Part shown: positions 38,301 to 49,930 of the stretch, in pieces
Layout: every line of letters begins with the position of its first letter
How positions within the stretch are numbered: position 1 is the first letter of the stretch
NCBI RefSeq assembly: GCF_021155765.1
Contig: NC_060105.1
Coordinates: 17,393,001-17,457,000 of the forward strand
Reading direction: 5' to 3'
DNA: 64,000 nt
DNA from: Diprion similis
Taxonomy: Eukaryota > Arthropoda > Insecta > Hymenoptera > Diprionidae
Made by a program: the position numbers and the translations under genes
Notes under the pieces: generated by a model
What the model was told of the DNA's origin: nothing
What the model saw: the letters and a program-made list of their open reading frames with translations, nothing else
Database searches by the model: none

Positions 38301-38960
38301 CTATCAAATGCTACTGGATAGGCTATTGTCACATGGCTGTTATACGCAAACGGTAACTGCTCTATAAAAAGTAAGAAATGTTTCAGCAGCAGATTTTTAG
38401 GAGAATCACATTGATAGCCTGTGAAGAAAAAATGACTTTTTTGACATACCGCGAGGGTGTGAACTCGTTATGAAAATGCAGAATATTTTGTTTAATCTTT
38501 GCAAACGTTTGAAATTCTGTCATTTAATTTTTAATGATTAGTGCAGTCGTTATTATAAGAGGTTATATTTCCATTGTTATATTTTTATAAAGAAAGAAGT
38601 TATGGTAGTCTGTTAAAATATGAAATAAAAGATTCTGATGTTAATGCTGATTGACTTCATCTTGAGAAATGCATGCGATTTTTACGTACCCACTGGAGCT
38701 ACTTTCCAATCACTGTTTACAATGTCAGTGTCTAAGAATGCTGGTATTTTGGGATTCCGTTTCAACTTATATTTTTTTATGAATCTTGCGTAGTAAAGTT
38801 GATCAACTTGGTCATCAAATTCTTCTATCAGATCTACCAAAAACTCGATAGCTTCCAACGTAAACAAAGTATCAAATTCCGTTTTTAAATTTTTTGGTGG
38901 AGACGCCAAAAACACATTATGTTTTTTTGTTGGAGCCACACTTTCTGTTAAGACATTCAT
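33946..38960 (-). CDS. Malate synthase
   Basis: Two exons, complement(38690..38960, 33946..35321), join in phase 1 (WKVAPV-G-RRLQNRHLDLGD) to give 548 residues, a normal length for the A form. The enzyme condenses glyoxylate with acetyl-CoA to malate, the second step of the glyoxylate shunt. Visible family landmarks are MLRPRAW (Arg168), LIEN (Glu252), the signature KDHSLGLNCGIWDY (268-281, metal-binding Asp280) and AVEDSATAEISR with the catalytic base Asp451. They sit two to four residues off the E. coli AceB positions R166, E250, D278 and D447. The C terminus is HHSSL, not a standard peroxisomal SKL-type signal, and no clear mitochondrial leader is seen. The start Met at 38960 follows an acceptor-like TTGTAG, so a 5' exon probably exists. 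No isocitrate lyase is in the window. Confidence 0.93.
35322..36640. other. Malate synthase intron, left part
   Basis: AT-rich intron sequence. No repeat structure or exon was recognised here. Confidence 0.5.
36641..37021. mobile_element. Young hairpin MITE in the malate synthase intron
   Basis: The 381 bp begin CAGGGTGATTCAGTACCCGG and end with the exact complement. They are flanked by TA. About 140 bp of each arm match with only three or four differences, and the remaining centre is itself palindromic, so the transcript of the intron would fold into one long hairpin. The high arm identity suggests recent activity. Confidence 0.85.
37114..38115. mobile_element. CACTG-ended element in the malate synthase intron
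   Basis: Its ends are inverted: CACTGTTAAATATATT with GGAAATTTGCTAAA on the left, and the complement of CACTGTTAAAAATATT with AAATTTGCTACAC on the right. TA flanks both ends. CAC-starting termini recall the CMC (EnSpm/Chapaev) group, but the internal frame at 37291-37593 (minus) is not a recognised transposase. Confidence 0.5.
38130..38430. repeat. Dispersed repeat shared with 41565-41738
   Basis: Blocks such as TCATTTGATTGTCATGCGCT, CTATAAAAAGTAAGAAATGT and GATAGCCTGTG have close partners at 41572, 41671 and 41733. It also shares CCCACCATCCAA with the MITE at 9509-9674. It is a member of a foldback family. Confidence 0.5.
38690..38960 (-). CDS. Malate synthase: N-terminal exon
   Basis: It encodes MNVLTESVAPTKKHN and then LFTLEAIEFLVDLIEEFDDQ and PAFLDTDIVNSDWKVAPV, which match the N-terminal domain of malate synthase A. 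The donor is GTGG|GTACGT. The frame remains open upstream of the Met, so the precise start is uncertain. Confidence 0.85.
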
Positions 38961-38968
38961 TCTCTTCT

Positions 38969-41418
38969 CTACAACAATTAAACATATGAATTTAGACAAG
39001 GCGAATTATAATATCTTTCGTATCGGGTAAAGTTGGGCAATTATTATGCTTCGTTACCTCTTCAAAGACTGGCTGAATTATCTAGCAGTAGAATATGTTC
39101 ATTTATTGATGTTTGACCCCTGCTATCTCATATAACTGATAACGTCAGTATCTCAATGACAATTAACGCTCCTAACAGTATTTAACAGAAATTAACGATC
39201 ACAGACTTATTTTTATAGATATATTGTACACAGTCATTGATTTTCAAATACTGATTTATTTCAGGAAATATATAAGATGCTCGTTTTTTGTGTATAAAGC
39301 TGGATTCATGGAGCTTGAAAGTACCTTCATTATTCGATTACTTTAATTAAGCATACCACTGCTAAACTTATATAGCGACATCTGTTATTCATCTTGAAAC
39401 GGGTCTACTGATCATCATACTTACCGTATGTAGGTAAGATAGTGATCTGCTACTTGAAAACGAATCTAATAGGATCTGAAATGGTGAAAATTGATGTAAA
39501 ATCGATTTTGTCAACTAAAATTGACCTTGTTTCTTAGATTTTTTAAGGTGTGCTTACTTTTATTTTATAAAATATCAATTTATATGTTAAAGTTAAGTAT
39601 TTTATATGTTTTAAGCGAAAATCAGTAAAATATATAATATTGTAGATTTTTTTTAGAATTTCTTCGCTAACTAAGAAAGTTCATTTCTTGAAAAATCTCA
39701 AATTTTTTTTCTACTCTAATCAAAACTCAAAAAAGTATACAAAAATTATGATTCCAATTATTGACAGTAAAAGGATTTTACGACTCGAATTACTACTCAT
39801 CGCATTCAATAATTAGTCAATGATATTGGGAGTTTACTTATCAGAATACAATATTTTGAGGAGAACGCAATTAGGAATCTTGCAGTCATTTAGTTATAAA
39901 GTAATACTGAAATAGAGATGGCAGTTTTTCACAGCATGTAGCAATAAATTTTGTTTGGTGCTTTCAACATTGAAAAAACTTATAATAAAACTAAATACCT
40001 AGATCTTATATTCTAATCACGTAATTTTCAATGCTGTGATATGATCAATTAAAAATACATTTAAATTTATTGGGCCATTCGATTGCTCCTTGTTAGTATT
40101 AACTAGTGTGTTTTTCTACCCTGAAACTGCCATTATCCACTTTATGCAATCTAGAGCATAGCTTATTGACAATTGCTTCAAGTCTTCTTTAGTTTCTCTG
40201 ATAATATGCACTCTTTGCTTATCCAATATCAGTCTTCAGTGTCCTACACTCTATCAATAGAATGCCTTTCATTAGCAAATCAAAGAGCTCTACCATTATT
40301 CTACCTTAATCTCCAGTGATATATTCTATAAATCTTAAATATTCCTTACGTAATGCGTTATCTTGGGGTTCAGGGCCATTCTCCCGTTTTTTTCTTTTTC
40401 CCTTCCAGGATCTTGTCATCTTGTGTTTCTTCCATTCAGCACTTACCTAATTTTTTCGTCGATTCTCTGCTCATATAATTTTTTCCATTCGCGTGTTGCA
40501 GCGTAGCATTTATATAAATTTATGTATTCGATATTCCACATGACACTGCTACCATAATCAGGCGTAGTGGCCACTACAAATAATCGAAGAAATTTCCAGA
40601 TTTTTTCTAACCAAATTATAATTTTTCCCTGACTTAATTCTGAAATCTGAGAATTAAATAAATAAAGCTCCGAATTAACGGGTGTTCAAAAACACGTCCA
40701 TAATTTAGATATTTGAGTCACGGCAAGAAATTATTAGAATTTTGATTTTGCGTGAGGAAAGTTTTATTCTTTCTTATTCCATACTGCCTCAAAATTCCCT
40801 GCCTTCTTCCTTACTTCTTAGTTTTGCCTGACCTGTGGCCACCATTACTTTTCTAAATATTCTTTCGTTTCTTCCAGAATCGCCCGTTAAGATGATCTTT
40901 GAATAAGATTTTTGAAGGCTCCTTCTTGAATTTCTTAACTCGCTTGCCTATGATGCATTACTCAAATCTCATAAATTGACTGTTATTTACATCTATTCTA
41001 GATGGAATTTTACGCATTGGTTTTGCGATTCTGCCAATTGTGTTTCGATTGACCAGAATTATCTATATTTTAGATTAAATCGTTAATCTTGCTAAACTGC
41101 AAAATTAGCTTTTGAGAGTTACCTCTGATTTAACGTTAGCTAATCATCAATGATGCAAGCCAGATTCTTTCTGTACTCATATCGCTACAAGTTGTTAGCA
41201 TTAAGTGAGGGACCATCGTTACAGATTCATATAATTCGTTTAATTTTCTCAAATATAAAAAATTACTTCTATGCAATAAATTTATCAAGAATAATTCATA
41301 ATAAGTATTATCACGAAATTAAAAAAAGATTATGACAACCTTGAATAAAATTGAATATATACATGTGCGTAATATAAAAAATTACATTTAAAATGTTGCA
41401 TGATACTAGGAAAATATA
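38969..41418. other. Intergenic between malate synthase and ASNSD1-like gene
   Basis: It must contain the malate synthase promoter and possibly a noncoding first exon. Neither could be placed. The sequence is AT-rich with no repeat of note. Confidence 0.4.
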
Positions 41419-41735
41419 TAGGGTGACCCAAATCTATTGCTTCATAAGGTACTAACAGACTCATAACCTCATAATGCTAATGTATGCTTTGTGAAAATTT
41501 ATGACTTAACCGTTTTTGCTTCTGATAGGACATTAGTAATTCGCAAATACAGCCGTTTAAAACTGGCCAATCCAGTCATTTGATCGTGATGCGCTCCGTG
41601 CTGTTCTGAGCCATTACATGCTACCAGACTGGCCTATTTCAAGAGGCCGTAATTCACAAGCGATAAATTTTCTATAAAAACTAAGGAACGTTTCGGTCGT
41701 AAATTTTCACAAAGAACACATCGGTAGCCTATGGG
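41419..41735. mobile_element. Foldback element 3' of the ASNSD1-like gene
   Basis: CTTTGTGAAAATTTATGAC near 41489 and the complement of CTTTGTGAAAATTTACGACC near 41705 form arms around a palindromic centre with ACTGGCC repeats. Its internal part matches 38245-38425. Confidence 0.5.
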
Positions 41736-41908
41736 GCAATAGCCCTGAGTTGGCCTTTATGCATACGATTAATAATGTAGTGTATTACATTGATCATCGA
41801 GGATTATGATAAGTATGGCAAAAATAGCATGACATTTGATGTACGTGAATGACAAATTATTCTGACATTATGTTTAGCGATTAAAAGTGACTATTTAGTA
41901 ATTACAGT

Positions 41909-42083
41909 TCACAACCTGTCTGATACATCTTTGGCATTTTCTTTACTATTAGCAATGCGCGATCCAAACTGGAAAGCTCTTTTCGGAAAATTAGCCGCAC
42001 CCTGGAGACCAATTCGACGTGCAACTAGTCGTAAAAGAAGTTTATCACCCAATCCAACTGGCATTTGGTCAGTTGGGTAACAC
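41909..42083 (-). CDS. ASNSD1-like exon 5, stop
   Basis: Acceptor TTTCAG before 42083. It encodes CYPTDQMPVGLGDKLLLRLV, PKRAFQFGSRIANS and ends KDVSDRL-stop, the usual C-terminal motif of ASNSD1. Confidence 0.9.
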
Positions 42084-45000
42084 CTGAAATTAAGACAATA
42101 CATAGAATGAATAACCACTTTTTGTAACAGAAAACGAGTAAAACTCCTGTTACGCGTATTTTGTGCAGGGGTATCTCAGTACTTGTCTAAGTAAAGTAAA
42201 CTTTAAATGAACAGCAAAGTTTTAAATTTATCGCTTAAATCTCTTTGAAAATACTACGCCGGTTCCGTGCTGCCATCACAGCGACGCAAGACCAGAGTTG
42301 TCAATGAAACAGTAAATACCGTAACCATGTGCACTGCCAGGATTTAGCTGATGAGGTGTGAGATGGAGTCAAGTAATAAGAATAGGAACGGTATGCGACG
42401 TGTGACGTGAAAAGGTAAGAGTTAAAAATAGGCTAAAGTTAGACAACCGTGTGAACTAAAGAGCCCAATGTAAGACTTTCTTCGATATGTAGAACAGATT
42501 GAAAAAAAATATTAACAAGAAAAATTTAAGGAGACTGGGTGTATTCAAGGCCAAAAAAAATTCCAATTTTTTTTTGTGTTGTCATTCTATAGCATTTAAA
42601 CTATCACTTTTTTTTAAATGAAAGTACAGACATTCAAGTAAAATTTTTCTATCATAAAATATTCAAAATGGCACCCATGTGCAGCTGTGCCAAATGAAAG
42701 ATCTTTTTTTGCAGTGGACATTCCTAAGGCTAAACGACGGGTCTGAACCAAAAAAACCAAACGTCATTTTGAAGTTAGGATATGAAACTAAAACTGCAGT
42801 TGATCACATTTGTGATGTCCGAAAAAAAAAATGGCGACCATGTGAAAAAAAGCAACAATACATCTTTTTTGTAGCCATTCGAGTTAAAAAAGTGGAAAAT
42901 TTTTTCAATCGAATTTCAGCCAACTGATTGTGAGTTCGAAAATAAGTACCCAGTCTACTTATTTAAAGTTGATGGTGTTTTTCAGGGGCATTTCTTTATC
43001 ACACCACCAATGTCGGTATAAATATAACTGATAGTTGAGATAACTTTTTGATAAAACGAAACTTTTTCGCATCATTTTTCAGTTACACTCATTATAATCT
43101 TACAAATTATTTACGTAAACCCAAGACAATTTTTATTGTAACAGTTACCTTTCCCATGGCTTCAGGCTCTGGACATATTTGACAAAATTCTCATCCAAGT
43201 ACGGCAATCTAGATTGTCTTCCATGGTCGGATACAATCCTGTCATCTCTTCCTAAATTTCGTTCAGATATCCTCTCTAATTCTACATTTAATTCCCGTGC
43301 TAGCATGCCCCAGCCTTTATGTTTTAACGTTGTTCTGTGCCGCATGTATCCACCAAATAATTCGTCAGCTCCCATACCGAGGAGAAGTATTCTGCACGAA
43401 GATTCATACGGTATCTCAGTTGGCATCAGTACCCCCTTAGCTTTGCTGGCAAACCACACAGCACAACCCAAGCTTTCATCCAATATGGTGCGCAATGGAT
43501 AAACGAGATTACAAATATGAGTGGAACGACAACTCTGAAGCTCTGTTTGCGTTATGTTTACCTAAAATGTTAAATTCAAATTTGACTGACGTTTATTCGA
43601 CCTTGAAACTTTTTGTAAGCATTACTAGGGTACAACACTCTTGAAAATTCTATCTGCCATTTCTCTATTTTAATACAATTTCATTGTTTTGAGTCTGGCA
43701 TTTTTGTAACTCATTTCGTCAAGCACTGGAATCTTAAGAAATGTTTTCATCAACCCTTTAAGTCACACATTATTGTGCTGAGTTAACTTTTATAACAAGA
43801 TTGTATTCTATGGTTTTTGGGGTCACTGATTACGAATCTGAAAACAGATTTAAAAAATTCAAAATGTCAGATATAATGTGACCGACTAATATTTCAAATT
43901 AGAACGAATACGATCAAAAAAATTCTATGCAGGGGTTTTCGCGCTCGCTAATTGTGTTTGCTATACTGAATTTTCAAGATCTGATCTCAGATTCGTAATT
44001 AGCGACTTCAAAAAACCCTGAACAGCGTTTTTTCTACGGATTCAATCAAACTTCAAATTTTCGTCCACCATATTGGTTCTACCGTCTTGAATTTTTAAAA
44101 TCCGCTTTGAAATTCGTAATCAGGGACACCAAAAACTATTAATTTCTTTAAAACATGTATGTGTCTTTCTCGGAAATGAATTATTTCTTCAATTTTCACG
44201 ATTTCTTTCAATCAATTTGTTTCTAACAACAATAATTTACATTTCATCGCAACAATTACTCTCGAGTATTGAAATCCTGTTAGCATACTATCAGAAATAG
44301 CAAAAAGTGCAAACAAATAAAGTTTAAAGTCTTCTTTTCGACTTGATTATGAGACATTCTTCAAACATTGTAGAATCAATCACCGTAGTTCAAATGAATC
44401 GTTAGAAATACTAAAACGTCAAAAAAAAAATCCAAAAAAATTTTTTCTTGAAAATAAGAAAATTTTGTAAAAAGCAAATTGTAATTCTTTTTTCATTTTT
44501 TATATTTTTTACTGAAAATTTGGATTTTAGGATATTCAGAACGAAACTTGAGGATGTGCTCTGAGGGTACAACAACGCTTAGTAAATTAAATGCATTTGA
44601 ATGTGAGCACATGATTCACATTTTCGCCGAAAATGGACACAAATTAGACCAATTATTTCTATAAATGATAAATAGTCGAACATATTTTTTCATAATACTC
44701 AATTGTCTCAGATAAAATTATATACACAACCGTGTAATACACCTATTCATTGGAACGTCAATTGGAAACTGAATAGGTCGGTACTTTATTTCATAAATTT
44801 GTAATTTTTCATTACATATGGCATTTCGATTTACTTTTCAAGTGTCTTGTAACCTTTTAAAATACTTTCACTAATTAACCAACAAACCTGTATAAAGTTC
44901 CATCTTCTGTTAGGACAAATCCTTTGAAGTTCGGTAAAAGTTTGTTTGCCCGTTTTTCTGTCAGGTACATCGTAGTTGATATTTGCAGCTTCTTTTGTGC

Positions 45001-47929
45001 AATTTAAATTTGGATTCTTCATTTTCTCAAAAGCAACGTTAATTAAATCAATTTCTTCATTCTCTGGGACAAATTGATTGGCGATGACAGCTAAAATCGC
45101 AGAATCCAATCCACCCGAGAACAAAATACCAATTTTCGCATGCTTGCAGTTTACTTCTTCACCGCTCAGATGCAAGCTTATGCAATTTCTGCAGTAGTTT
45201 GGTTTTTTTCGAACTCTAACTTCCACAGAACTTCTCAGAAACTTTAAAACGTTTTCCACTTTTTGGTACACTTCCTTGTTTTCTAACAACTGTTCTAATA
45301 TTTGGCTGAAATTTTGATTGTAATCAATATTTTTTAGATATTGGAGATCTTTGATCTCTGGATCTAGATGTAGAATTGAATTATCAATTTCTGATTTCAC
45401 AATGGTTTCTTTTACATCAATATCCATGTTCAAACTTGTCTCAAGATCTTCAATAATATCTGTGAACCTAAGATTTGGCTCTTTCCATGGATAACAAGTC
45501 AAATTGAGCTCTTCGCAGTTTAAGTTTGATACAAATATTCCAATTGCTGGTACCTCTATGATATTTTTCATATTTTTATTTCCAACGGAGCACAATGTCA
45601 GCGAAGTCTTGTCCTCGTTCAATTTTATTAATAGACTGTGTCTACCGATCGGATCTCGCCCGAAGTACAAACAGTTGTCGGACTTGTTGAAATATACAAA
45701 ACTATATGGTCCCTGAACCGCCAACAGAGTTGCGACAACATTTTTGGAAGAACTGAATCTTTTTAGCAGTGACGTTGTATCACACTCCGTGTCGTTCGTC
45801 TAAAAAGAGAAACGCATTTTGTGTGTAGATTAGTTTTCCTTCATTTTACAAAAGATGTTTCGAGTATTAATTAGAAATGAAAACTACAAAATATTATTAT
45901 TTATGGTTTCAACACACGAATGCATCATTTAACACACAGATAACAAAAGGGTTTACATATGGTTTGTTTTTCATTGGTATAATAATATTGTACGAGAACA
46001 GAGAGAGGACATTTGAGATAAAATGGAAATAATCATTATAGCTTGTTATGAAGCCATGGTGCCCTCTATCCTGTAGCGGAAACATCATATCTTATTGACA
46101 AATAATTTTGCAGTCTTTTTCCTACTGCGGCTAGTCGCAAAAACAGTGGAAATAAAATTCAGAACAAAAGGCTTTATAGCTTCGCAAAACTTCCTGCTTT
46201 GCTAACGTTTTGACTCACCAAATTGCCATTAAAAACATCTCCATTCCACAGTAGGACATTGCCATCAACATCAGAATCTGTACATGGCTGCCTGACAGGA
46301 TTTCTTCCTTGCGTCCATAAAATGCTCGCTGCAAAATGGCCGTCCCACTCGTTGGTCAGTCTTTGGAATAGTTCCATAGTTCCGTCTGGTCCTCTGGCAT
46401 TTATTGCATCTTTGCATTTTGTCCACTGAAATAATTATTCTATACAATACCAATTTTCTCACAATAAGGGGATATGAATGAGACGACAGATGAATAAGTG
46501 GGTGAGACAGGGAGTTTAGATATCCACGATCGATTATTCAAATCGATTGGGATTTCTTTTATTCAAAAATATGTAGATCAAGCTTCGTTTGATTAGTTTT
46601 TCATTGGAATCTATTGACAGGATTGCTATCAACAATAACGTCAACTATTATGCTTCGTAACATGTTTCTCAATGCCTACGATACCTCGAAAAAGGTTTAA
46701 CCAATTTATTTCATATTTGAGGAAACTATCTTTAAATAGCTATCCACTTTACCTTTTCTTTTTTTTTTTGCTAGGGAAATAAAAAAGTAACAGATATTGG
46801 CCAAAAAATTGAATCTCAACTTAAAATGATCGCAATTGTGCATCGAGGATAAACTGTCCAATTATACTGTTTCCAAATTTGAAATGAATTGACTGAGCTA
46901 TTTTTAAGATTTCGTGTATACCGCAAAACATGGCACCGACTAAAATGATTTATGTAAGTATCAGGCACAAATCTTAAGATCTGCATTCTCTCTTAGAAAA
47001 GCGCTACCGCCATGGACTCAACATTAGTTTGGTATTTCCCTCTTTTGTTGAGACTCATGTGTGTTGTAGAACTTTGAAAACTAAGGGAGACGTATTTCTT
47101 TTTATCTGTGGAAAAATGGTTTAGACAGGTGAAGACGACCTGCAAATACATGAAGCGTGTCAAGAAATCACCCCGTCGAATGCCCAACTTTGGGGATCGT
47201 TTTTATCCCTTTAAACCTTTTTTTTTTTGCAGATAAAAAAAAATACGCGTCTCTTAGTTTTCAATGTTCTACAACATACATAAGTCTCTGCAACGAAATC
47301 GGAGGAGGATACCAAACTGATGTTCCTTGTCAGTACCATTGCCTCGTAAACTACTTATCAGTTTCACAGTGAGTAAGATTAATTTGCTAACATTTGTTTG
47401 GTTACCAAAGCACCATTTTTCATTAAAAAACGTTCATTAAAACAACACAGTAAAGCATAATAGTTACAATCTAGTGAAAAATCCTATAAAATTAAAACTT
47501 TGATAGACTGAGAAGTGAAAAACAACTTTGCATCGTCTTGTTTAAAGAAAGTTTGTTTGAAAGCAGCATGTTTGGTTGTTGACTACTAGTTTTATCCCCA
47601 TCAGCTTTGTAGATTATACAAGTGTATAATGGATCATGATTTTTTATTTACGACTAGCGATTCAATTGAACAGACTCGTTTGTTTCTCTGTTTTATGTGG
47701 TATTTGACACTTTCCAAATACCCGATTTAAGAATTCAAACTCTCGTGTGTACGTTGTCATCTGTCTTCAGAAAGTACTGGGAATTATGTAGTGAAAAAAG
47801 CTGTTCGAAATGAATTTGCGTAACGCGAAAATGTGAAAAAACAAATACCTCAGCGCTTTTCGAGTGAATTTCTGCCTTTGAGGTATCATTGTGTTCTCTA
47901 CGAGACACGGAGCAATATATTCCGCACAT
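41909..47929 (-). CDS. Asparagine synthetase domain-containing protein (ASNSD1 type)
   Basis: Five exons, complement(47849..47929, 46219..46425, 44888..45799, 43149..43561, 41909..42083), join in phases 0, 0, 0 and 2 to give 595 residues. The protein starts MCGIYCS, so Cys2 is placed as in class II glutamine amidotransferases. It continues with ARGPDGT and LLWNGDVFNGN, FGRDPIGRHSL (about 142-152), the ATP-pyrophosphatase loop FSGGLDS (about 323-329), LLLGMGADELFGGY, and a C-terminal PKRAFQFGSRIAN. The order and the divergent insert between domains match ASNSD1 rather than true asparagine synthetase. The human relative has 643 residues, and its biochemical role is not well settled; it is not assumed to make asparagine. 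The start is fixed by the requirement for Cys2. Confidence 0.92.
43149..43561 (-). CDS. ASNSD1-like exon 4
   Basis: 413 nt between ATTTTAG and AAAG|GTAACT. It encodes VNITQTELQSCRSTHICNLV, LRTILDESLGCAVWFASKAK, GMGADELFGGYMRHR and the SRLPYLDE segment of the synthetase domain. Confidence 0.93.
43800..44135. repeat. Cluster of GATTCGTAATCAG repeats in ASNSD1-like intron 3
   Basis: Three copies in both orientations: GGGGTCACTGATTACGAATC at 43820, CAGATTCGTAATTAGCGAC at 43991 and AAATTCGTAATCAGGGACAC at 44112. They belong to the family described at 1-420. Confidence 0.55.
44888..45799 (-). CDS. ASNSD1-like exon 3
   Basis: 304 codons between TTTTTAG and CAG|GTTTGT. It starts TNDTECDTTSLLKRFSSSKN, includes the rest of the amidotransferase domain, a variable acidic linker, and the SGGLDS loop. 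Confidence 0.93.
46219..46425 (-). CDS. ASNSD1-like exon 2
   Basis: Sixty-nine codons between ATTTCAG and TTG|GTGAGT. It encodes WTKCKDAINARGPDGTMELF, then LLWNGDVFNGNL, part of the amidotransferase domain. Confidence 0.9.
47000..47340. repeat. Inverted repeat in ASNSD1-like intron 1
   Basis: TGTTGTAGAACTTTGAAAAC and TTAGTTTGGTATTTCCCTC on the left are mirrored at about 47250-47320. The arms are about 130 bp with a 70-bp spacer. It has MITE-like structure. Confidence 0.5.
47849..47929 (-). CDS. ASNSD1-like exon 1
   Basis: Twenty-seven codons, MCGIYCSVSRREHNDTSKAE through SAE, with donor GAG|GTATTT. It carries the nucleophile Cys2. Confidence 0.85.
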
Positions 47930-48040
47930 CGGTCAGTCAGTTCACCTGTAGTAACACTAACCTAACTACACGCTTGAACTTGCTTGAACTTGCCTGAACT
48001 AAACCGCAAACCGTGCGGCAAACTGGCGACCACGCGACCC

Positions 48041-48048
48041 TGACGTAA
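48041..48048 (+). promoter_or_regulatory. CRE/ATF-like TGACGTAA
   Basis: TGACGTAA lies in the GC-richer stretch 48000-48120, about 110 bases upstream of the ASNSD1-like start codon, where the promoter is expected. This is motif evidence only. Confidence 0.3.
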
Positions 48049-48164
48049 TCCATAAACTTACAGAGAATAGGCTGCGCGCTCTCACAGGGCTGCACGTTCA
48101 GTGGTTTCGTCATTATGTCCTTGATGTCCTTGGCCCGTCATTTAACAAGTGGATCAGTTGATTC

Positions 48165-48905
48165 TTTTTGAAAGCGTTTGTAGGTTGTTTGTAGGTATTT
48201 TTAAGTGATGTCCGATCCACGGTCGTCCCGTCGTTTGTAAGTCATTGTTTCAGTTGTTGTCAATAAAACAAATTTAGCTAGGGAATTCGAATGATGTTAG
48301 CCATTCATAGGGTGCATTCCGAAATTAGCTCCCAGAGCTGTCAATAATCTTTTATCTCTTTTGCATTGCCGACTTTGTGACTAGCTCTGTCTCTGTTCTA
48401 GGGAATTTTTTGCGCTTTCAGCTAGTTTCGGAACGCACCCATAGTGGCAATTTGCGATTGAATTCAGTTCTGCTTGTACGGAATTATTTGAAGGTGATTG
48501 CAAGTGATTTTGCGTCGTTTGTGAGTTAATAGTTCAGTCAGTCGTGATTAATAAAACAAATTCGTCTAGGGAGTTCGCGTGACGTCATCCCGTGGTAACA
48601 CCTGTATTTCATAACCAAAATGAGTTCTGCCTTGTGCGAAATCGTTTGTAGGTGATTGTGAGTTATTTCTCGACTTTTGTAAGTCTATGGTTCAATTGTT
48701 ATCAATAAAACGAATTTAGATCGGGAATTCACGTGGTGTTAGCCTTTCGTAGTTTCAATTTGCGATCGAATTCAGTTCTGCTTGTATAAAATCGTTTTCA
48801 GGTCGTGTGTAGATGATTGTGAATGATTTTCCGTGGTTTGTGAATCGATAGTTCAGTCGTTATTGATAAAACAAATTCATCTAGGGAGTTCAAGTGACGT
48901 CAGCC
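48165..48905 (+). repeat. Degenerate tandem array, about 4 units upstream of the ASNSD1-like gene
   Basis: Four diverged direct units start near 48165, 48470, 48618 and 48765. Each has a TTTGTGAGT-like block, GTTCAGT(C)GT, then (A)ATAAAACAAATTCGTCTAGG and GGAGTTC, with GTGACGTCA or its decayed form. The first unit is interrupted by a small MITE (48311-48439). Perfect CREs (TGACGTCA) remain at 48580-48587 and 48895-48902. No reading frame is conserved between units. Confidence 0.7.
48311..48439. mobile_element. 129-bp MITE inserted into the tandem array
   Basis: The ends are inverted, GGTGCATTCCGAAATTAGC and the complement of GGTGCGTTCCGAAACTAGC, with the 5-bp duplication CATAG on both sides. 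The uninterrupted equivalent site in another unit (near 48745, TTTCGTAGTTTCAATTTGCG) acts as an empty-site control. A relative lies at 54286-54397. Confidence 0.75.
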
Positions 48906-49930
48906 CCCTACTCAGGCAATTCAGGATCGAATTGAGTAATTGTGCGGAATAATTTGAAAGTGTTTATAAGCACTTCTCTAACCATCAATAAACTGTAAAA
49001 TTTAGAACAAAAAATCTCCCCCACCTCCCTGGCATAAATAAAAAAAAAGCCAGACACTAGTTCCGAGAGTTTGTCCAATCTCAGCGCATCCAACTTACGA
49101 CAGCTGCTCATTAACTGAAAATTGCTTCAAAATTCTATTTCGCGTGAGGCAATCGTTTGTTTCTCGTATGTAGGTGTCGAATAACGCAATTCAGGCATTT
49201 GATAGTCGATTGTGTTATTGGAACGACAAACTCCCGATCAGAATCTGGCCCATTTTCATAACACGAAGACAATAAAAATATATCTCCTCCCCTCGTCCAT
49301 CCTGGTAGCTTAGCTGTATATGCTCTAAGCCTGGTAGTGACTTTTCCGTCCATTCCGTTCCGTCATTCCGGCTTCCTGCGATTCGGCCCTAAATCGGACG
49401 GCACCATATATTTGACGTCCGTGAAAATCCCCGCATGGTATACGCTATACATTTTTCGCATAGGTTTCACGAATTGATTGATGATACTAATCATGTGTTC
49501 TTATAGGACTGGGATTCCGCTAGCAATTATTTATGTAACTACTCGATCACTTCAACGTTATGGATCAAGCCTTGCCAAATTAACAATTACAAGTCTATTA
49601 CATAGCAATAGACAGAAATTTCTTTCCGTACAGGCTCACTCAGGCCGACTTACCTGCCGAGTGCTAGTCACGAAAATTTTTCCAGGGGTAATCATCTTTA
49701 AATTCTACCGTCAATACTCGAATGTAAACATGCAAAAATTAATTCTAGATAGTTAATTTTTCTCCGTAGTCGATTACGTTGGCAACGGAGAACTGGAATA
49801 CAAATTCTGCTTTTTTTATATTCATAATTTTACTTTTGTCCAAAACAATTCGAAAGCACATGTTACTGTAAAACGTTGTCGTATTAATCCTATTCGGTTA
49901 TAATGAAAAATAAGTGCTAAATGAAATATA
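48906..49930. other. Stretch without recognisable gene
   Basis: Short frames only. A slightly GC-richer part lies at 49300-49420. No feature was supported. Confidence 0.4.

Noticed and set aside
33946..38960. Malate synthase as bacterial contamination
   Set aside because: A phase-consistent intron of 3.4 kb with GT/AG borders, animal transposons within it, and animal genes on both sides all argue that it is a resident nuclear gene.
41909..47929. True glutamine-dependent asparagine synthetase
   Set aside because: The large divergent linker, the C-terminal GSRIA motif and the overall spacing fit ASNSD1, not AsnB/ASNS.
47930..48200. Upstream microprotein ORF (ASDURF-like) in the 5' region of the ASNSD1-like gene
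   Set aside because: Vertebrate ASNSD1 mRNAs carry a conserved prefoldin-like upstream ORF. I looked upstream here and saw no frame with that character.
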